Shown here: one piece after another, positions 26,631 through 30,156 of the stretch
How positions within the stretch are numbered: the first letter of the stretch is position 1
How the letters are laid out: every line of letters begins with the position of its first letter
NCBI GenBank assembly: GCA_947564305.1
Contig: CANOBT010000061.1
Location: forward strand, 1-30,156
Source: an uncultured Lachnospiraceae bacterium
GTDB taxonomy: Bacteria; Bacillota_A; Clostridia; Lachnospirales; Lachnospiraceae
Length of the DNA stretch: 30,156 nucleotides
Reading direction: 5' to 3'
Position numbers and translations under genes: made by a program
Notes under the pieces: generated by a model
What the model saw: the letters and a program-made list of their open reading frames with translations, nothing else
What the model was told of the DNA's origin: nothing
The model's database searches: none

Positions 26631-26691
26631 ATATGCCGCCATATTTATGATAGTATTTATTAAAAATGCAGCACGAAAATCCTAACAGCCA

Positions 26692-26720
26692 TTGTAAAAA
26701 TGACTCTCCTATCTTATAAT
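26692..26720 (+). promoter_or_regulatory. Sigma-A-type promoter of guaA
   Basis: TTGTAA (26692-26697), a 17-base spacer and TATAAT (26715-26720) give a good vegetative promoter. The predicted leader is about 90 bases. I see no purine riboswitch in it. Confidence 0.7.
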
Positions 26721-26815
26721 ATGTCTGTATTCCGATAACCGCAGTACAAGTACAAATTTGATTCCGGGCAAATGCCGCATCCGGCTCTGTTCTGGAAGTC
26801 AGGGAGGTTATACAA

Positions 26816-28363
26816 GTGAAGAGAGAATTGGTTCTAGTATTAGATTTCGGCGGACAATATAATCAGCTCGTGGCAAGGCGTGTGCGCGAGTGTAATGTAT
26901 ATTGTGAAATTTATTCTTATAAAACCGAAATCGAAACAATTAAAAAAATGAATCCGAAAGGGATTATTTTAACAGGCGGTCCCAACAGCTGCTACGAGGA
27001 AGACTCGCCAACCTGCTCAAAAGAATTATTTGAACTGGGAATTCCGATTTTAGGATTATGCTATGGAGCACAGCTGATGATGTTCAAACTGGGCGGCAAA
27101 GTAGAACGCGCGAAAGTCAGGGAATATGGAAAGGCAGAGGTATACATTGACAAAACACATTCAGAAATATTTGAAAATGTATCCGAAAAAACCGTATGCT
27201 GGATGAGCCATTTTGACTATATATCTCAGACGGCACCAGGATTTGAAATCACGGCGCATACCGTGGACTGCCCTGTTGCAGCGGCAGAAAATGATGCAGA
27301 AAAATTATATGCAATTCAATTTCATCCCGAAGTACTGCATACCGCAGAAGGCACAAAGATGATCAATAACTTTGTTAAAAAAGTCTGTTCATGCGCCGGT
27401 GACTGGAAGATGGATACATTTGTGGAAAATTCCGTCCGGGAAATCCGTGAAAAAGTCGGCAGCGGCAAAGTCCTCTGCGCGCTTTCCGGCGGAGTAGATT
27501 CTTCCGTAGCAGCGGTAATGCTCTCTAAGGCAATCGGAAATCAGCTGACCTGCGTGTTTGTTGACCACGGCCTCCTTCGTAAAAATGAGGGAGATGAAGT
27601 GGAGGCAGTTTTTGGTCCGAAAGGTCCATATGATTTGAATTTTATCCGTGTCAACGCTCAGGAAAGATTTTATAGTAAACTCGCCGGCATAGAAGAACCG
27701 GAAAACAAAAGAAAAATTATAGGTGAAGAGTTTATCAGGGTATTCGAGGAAGAGGCAAAAAAAATCGGAGCTGTTGACTTCCTTGTGCAGGGAACCATTT
27801 ATCCCGATGTGGTAGAAAGCGGCCTGGGCGGTGAATCTGCTGTCATCAAATCTCATCACAATGTAGGCGGCTTACCAGATTATGTAGATTTTAAAGAGAT
27901 TATTGAGCCGCTGCGGGATTTGTTCAAGGATGAAGTGAGAAAAGCCGGATTAGAGATGGGAATTCCCGAGAAGCTTGTTTTCAGACAGCCTTTCCCCGGA
28001 CCAGGACTGGGGATCCGCATCATTGGCGAAGTGACTGCTGAGAAAGTGAGAATGGTCCAGGAGGCGGATGCTATTTACCGTGAGGAAATGGATGCTGCCG
28101 GGATGAACAAGGTAGTCGGGCAATATTTTGCGGCATTGACGAATATGCGGAGCGTAGGCGTGATGGGTGATGAAAGGACCTATGATTATGCGGTGGCGCT
28201 CAGGGCGGTGAATACGATAGATTTCATGACGGCGGAGTCGGCAGAGGTGCCGTATGCGGTTTTGAATAAGGTGATGAGCAGGATCATTAATGAGGTCAGA
28301 GGCGTGAACAGGGTCATGTATGATCTGACCAGCAAGCCGCCGGGGACGATTGAGTTCGAGTGA
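26816..28363 (+). CDS. guaA: GMP synthase (glutamine-hydrolysing)
   Basis: This 515-residue enzyme makes GMP from XMP, ATP and glutamine. The N-terminal class I glutaminase has Cys82 in GLCYGAQ and the His/Glu pair in QFHPEVLHT. The ATP-pyrophosphatase part has the PP-loop LSGGVDSS near residue 225. The C-terminal dimerisation domain ends with the conserved [11 protein letters not shown]. Length is standard. The start is GTG, eight bases after AGGGAGG. The last 300 or so bases use G-ending codons and AGG arginines more than the rest. The 3' end is a known insertion target of integrative elements, and one lies directly downstream. Confidence 0.97.
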   Translation: MKRELVLVLDFGGQYNQLVARRVRECNVYCEIYSYKTEIETIKKMNPKGIILTGGPNSCYEEDSPTCSKELFELGIPILGLCYGAQLMMFKLGGKVERAKVREYGKAEVYIDKTHSEIFENVSEKTVCWMSHFDYISQTAPGFEITAHTVDCPVAAAENDAEKLYAIQFHPEVLHTAEGTKMINNFVKKVCSCAGDWKMDTFVENSVREIREKVGSGKVLCALSGGVDSSVAAVMLSKAIGNQLTCVFVDHGLLRKNEGDEVEAVFGPKGPYDLNFIRVNAQERFYSKLAGIEEPENKRKIIGEEFIRVFEEEAKKIGAVDFLVQGTIYPDVVESGLGGESAVIKSHHNVGGLPDYVDFKEIIEPLRDLFKDEVRKAGLEMGIPEKLVFRQPFPGPGLGIRIIGEVTAEKVRMVQEADAIYREEMDAAGMNKVVGQYFAALTNMRSVGVMGDERTYDYAVALRAVNTIDFMTAESAEVPYAVLNKVMSRIINEVRGVNRVMYDLTSKPPGTIEFE

Positions 28364-28487
28364 TGAAATGGGATTGAAAAATCCAGTATTTATGCGGGTT
28401 TCAAATAAATTTGTTTAAGCGCTAGCAACGATTTGGCAACATTTCGGGTATCACTCATTCGATAATAGAATACTTCAATAACAGAAA

Positions 28488-28536
28488 AACCTTACTGATT
28501 TTCAGAAATGAAGCTGAAAGTCGGTAAGGTTTTTTT
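28488..28536 (+). terminator. Strong intrinsic terminator downstream of guaA
   Basis: An 18-base stem pairs AACCTTACTGATTTTCAG (28488-28505) with CTGAAAGTCGGTAAGGTT (28514-28531) with two G-U pairs, followed by a T run to 28536. It lies 125 bases after guaA. It may belong to guaA or to the element end. Confidence 0.85.
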
Positions 28537-28543
28537 GCGTTGG

Positions 28544-28592
28544 GAATGAGCCAGGCGAAAGACAGCAAGCGACAGCCTGGTGGATTTCATTC
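28544..28592. repeat. Palindrome with GACAGC direct repeats near the element end
   Basis: GAATGA (28544-28549) pairs with TCATTC (28587-28592) and CCAGGC (28551-28556) pairs with GCCTGG (28575-28580). GACAGC is directly repeated at 28561-28566 and 28571-28576. Possible roles are an integrase arm site, a transfer-related site or a mere repeat. Confidence 0.4.
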
Positions 28593-28646
28593 GGCGAATA
28601 CTCATCATCGAGCCGTTAGGTGAGATGTATATTTTGGGGGCGAAAA

Positions 28647-29174
28647 TCATTCAGATTCGCCTTTTAGAGCGTCCGAAATAAAATCGCTTAATGCCTGTGA
28701 GGGAACAACCTTTCTCCAGTGATTCGAGGTATCTAATTCGGGATATTTGTACCGCCACTGGTCGTATTCCTCTTTGGTTATCTCCCCCTGTTCCAGACGG
28801 GCAGCCTGTTCCCGCCATGCGTGGAGCATATCAAACATAGTGGAGAAAGTCGTTCCGGCGGACTTGTCGAGCCGCAGACACACCTCTCCGTTAATCTCTC
28901 CGACTTTCAGCCCGTACATATCCTCCAGTGCAAAGAGCGTGTGCATAAGCCCGATATAGCTGTCTATTTCCGGGACTGTGATTGCACGGGGGCTGACATC
29001 AAGGATATGTGCCATTTCTTTTACAAGGTCTTGCTTCGGTGTTCTGGCCTCTGATTCGTATTGTGCCATACGGACATCAGAAGTCTTTCCCAGAAAACCG
29101 AGGATTTCCCCCAGCTGCTTCTGTGTCATACCTTTTCGATTGCGGAAAAAGCGGATTCGTTTGCCGATTGCCAT
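28647..29174 (-). CDS. XRE-family repressor of the integrative element
   Basis: This 175-residue protein has an N-terminal Cro/C1-type helix-turn-helix (residues 3-65: KRIRFFRNRKGMTQKQLGEI and MAQYESEARTPKQDLVKEMAHILDVS). Its C-terminal region is helical and ends in WRYKYPELDTSNHWRKVVPS, which resembles repressor-like proteins found beside integrases in Clostridia elements. I chose the ATG at 29174 because GGAGG is seven bases upstream; a longer reading adds 11 Tyr/Asn-rich residues without such a site. It is divergent from the excisionase-integrase pair and probably represses that pair, itself, or both. Confidence 0.85.
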   Translation of the reverse strand: MAIGKRIRFFRNRKGMTQKQLGEILGFLGKTSDVRMAQYESEARTPKQDLVKEMAHILDVSPRAITVPEIDSYIGLMHTLFALEDMYGLKVGEINGEVCLRLDKSAGTTFSTMFDMLHAWREQAARLEQGEITKEEYDQWRYKYPELDTSNHWRKVVPSQALSDFISDALKGESE

Positions 29175-29239
29175 AATAAAACCTCCGTTGTAGTTATAGT
29201 AATACAACTATTCTTGACTTAAACATTTCTGTTGAAGTT

Positions 29240-29268
29240 AGTATAGCATGGTGTAATAGGAATAGCAA
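29240..29268 (-). promoter_or_regulatory. Leftward promoter of the XRE gene
   Basis: On the minus strand, TTGCTA (29268-29263), a 17-base spacer and TATACT (29245-29240) precede the XRE gene by about 65 bases. Confidence 0.55.
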
Positions 29269-29310
29269 GAGTAACTTAAATAAAAAAGTTAAAGTTCTTC
29301 TGAAAGCCAC

Positions 29311-29339
29311 TTGACTTAACGGAATTTATTTAGTATCAT
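29311..29339 (+). promoter_or_regulatory. Rightward promoter of the excisionase-integrase pair
   Basis: TTGACT (29311-29316), a 17-base spacer and TATCAT (29334-29339) lie 53 bases before the excisionase ATG. The -35 box overlaps an ACTTAA repeat, so repressor binding would block it. Confidence 0.65.
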
Positions 29340-29392
29340 ACATACAGAACTTAAACAAAAAGAGTTAAACAGAGAAGGGAGAAGATAACTGA

Positions 29393-29572
29393 ATGGCAGA
29401 AAAATCATTTATGACAGTGGAGGAAGTGGCAGCGGAATTGCGGGTGTCAAAGTCAAAAGCCTACCAGATTGTGCGGGAACTGAATGCAGAATTGCAGAAA
29501 GCAGGTTATTTGACGGTGGCTGGCCGTGTGAACGCTACATTTTTTCATAAAAAGGTCTGTTACAGCGATTAA
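29393..29572 (+). CDS. Excisionase-like small DNA-binding protein
   Basis: This 59-residue protein starts MAEKSFMTVEEVAAELRVSK, a winged-helix/MerR-like helix-turn-helix of the kind encoded just before tyrosine integrases in Tn916-like and other Clostridia elements. Xis proteins bend the att DNA and direct the integrase toward excision. A GGGAG tract lies upstream of the ATG, and the integrase follows 20 bases after its stop. Confidence 0.8.
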   Translation: MAEKSFMTVEEVAAELRVSKSKAYQIVRELNAELQKAGYLTVAGRVNATFFHKKVCYSD

Positions 29573-29592
29573 GCGGAAAGGAGATGATTTAA

Positions 29593-30156
29593 ATGGCTGT
29601 ATACAAAGACAATGCTACGGGAACGTGGCGGGTAATCTATCGCTTTACCAACTGGAAAGGCGAGAGAAAACAGACACAAAAGAGAGGTTTTGCGACCAAA
29701 AAGGAAGCGTTAGCCTGGGAACATGAAGTTATGCTCAAACAGGGCGCAAAGCTGGAGATGACGTTTGCCAGCTTCTTTGAGGTTTACGAAGCCGATAAGA
29801 AACAGCGTGTCAAGGAAAGCACATGGGAATCCAAAAGCCATGTAATCCGCACAAAGATTTTACCATATTTCGGGAATCGGAAGATAGCGGAGATTGAAGC
29901 AAAGGACATTATCGCATGGCAGAATGAACTCATGGCGTATAGGGACGAGAAAGGAAAGCATTATTCGGCAGACTATCTGAAAACCATACACGCCCAGCTT
30001 ACAGCGATTTTCAACCACGCTGTGAACTTCTATAACTTGCCCTACAATCCGGCAAGGAGGGCTGGCACTATGGGAAATGAAATTCCAAAGGAAATGAATT
30101 TCTGGACGAAAGAGGAATATCTGAAATTTTCCGAAGCCATGATGGATAAGCCCCGT
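29593..30156 (+). CDS. Tyrosine recombinase/integrase, N-terminal part (cut by window end)
   Basis: The 188 visible residues begin MAVYKDNATGTWRVIYRF, an arm-DNA-binding domain (about 1-55). A SAM-like core-binding domain follows (about 57-160: FASFFEVYEADKKQRV and DYLKTIHAQLTAIFNHAVNFY). The catalytic domain has just begun (NFWTKEEYLKFSEAM). The catalytic Arg-His-Arg-Tyr residues lie past the window. The ATG follows AAAGGAG. This architecture is that of integrases of conjugative elements and phages. Confidence 0.9.
   Translation, partial: MAVYKDNATGTWRVIYRFTNWKGERKQTQKRGFATKKEALAWEHEVMLKQGAKLEMTFASFFEVYEADKKQRVKESTWESKSHVIRTKILPYFGNRKIAEIEAKDIIAWQNELMAYRDEKGKHYSADYLKTIHAQLTAIFNHAVNFYNLPYNPARRAGTMGNEIPKEMNFWTKEEYLKFSEAMMDKPR

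Larger units (their letters stand above)
29213..29356. repeat. ACTTAA-type repeated operator sites between XRE and excisionase genes
   Basis: CTTGACTTAA occurs twice exactly (29213-29222 and 29310-29319). Related copies are GTAACTTAAA (29271-29280) and GAACTTAAAC (29347-29356). One exact copy covers the -35 box of the rightward promoter. They are good candidates for repressor binding sites. Confidence 0.5.
28364..30156. mobile_element. Integrative element edge or remnant at the guaA 3' end
   Basis: XRE repressor, excisionase-like and integrase genes lie immediately after guaA, whose 3' end is a known att site for integrative elements. Only this module is in the window. Which end of the element this is, and whether cargo exists, cannot be seen; no second copy of the guaA 3' end is present up to 30156. 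Confidence 0.6.

Noticed and set aside
26721..26815. Possible purine riboswitch in the guaA leader
   Set aside because: No TCTACC junction or kissing-loop motifs are present; only weak CCGG pairings are seen.
1..30156. CRISPR arrays, tRNA or rRNA genes, insertion sequences with transposases
   Set aside because: No regularly spaced repeats, cloverleaf genes, ribosomal segments or transposase frames were found.

Overview
The window looks like a chromosomal segment of a gut-type Clostridia, most likely Lachnospiraceae. This rests on moderate GC content, strong AGGAGG-type ribosome binding sites, intrinsic terminators, YesM/YesN sugar-sensing two-component systems, LytTR regulators and a Tn916-like xis/int pair. 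The genus cannot be fixed from the sequence alone.

Left part (1-3140), purine-related. The 3' part of a purine-class riboswitch aptamer with a terminator-like hairpin lies at the left edge. A 345-nt structured leader follows, then an 8-oxoguanine-deaminase-type amidohydrolase. A long bidirectional terminator separates it from a convergent nucleoside-hydrolase-like gene with a clear sigma-A promoter. A REP-like palindrome follows.

Middle part (3158-18281, all minus strand), glycoside use in two modules. Module A is a GPH-family symporter, a GH5 exo-glucanase-like enzyme and a GH3 beta-glucosidase, preceded by an AraC regulator. Neither enzyme has a signal peptide, so the module probably imports beta-linked oligosaccharides and hydrolyses them inside the cell. 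Module B is a YesM-like sensor kinase, a YesN-like regulator, a lipoprotein sugar-binding protein, two ABC permeases and a GH31 alpha-glycosidase. No ABC ATPase is encoded here, so a shared MsmK-type ATPase is expected elsewhere. Both modules carry a strong stem-loop just after the first transport gene.

Right-centre (18403-26630). This holds a small NifX/NifB-like protein with a His/Cys tail, and a 163-nt multi-stem palindromic element that fits no family I recognise. An ECF sigma factor and its membrane anti-sigma partner follow, behind a palindromic promoter region. Next come YaaA, a LytTR response regulator, a GHKL sensor kinase and a terminator. Last are an ABC ATPase, a membrane permease and a small zinc-ribbon protein.

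Right end (26692-30156). guaA (GMP synthase) has its own promoter. Just after its 3' end is an integration module made of a divergent XRE repressor, a small excisionase-like protein and a tyrosine integrase cut by the window edge. The 3' end of guaA is a known insertion site for integrative elements, so this is probably the edge or remnant of one.
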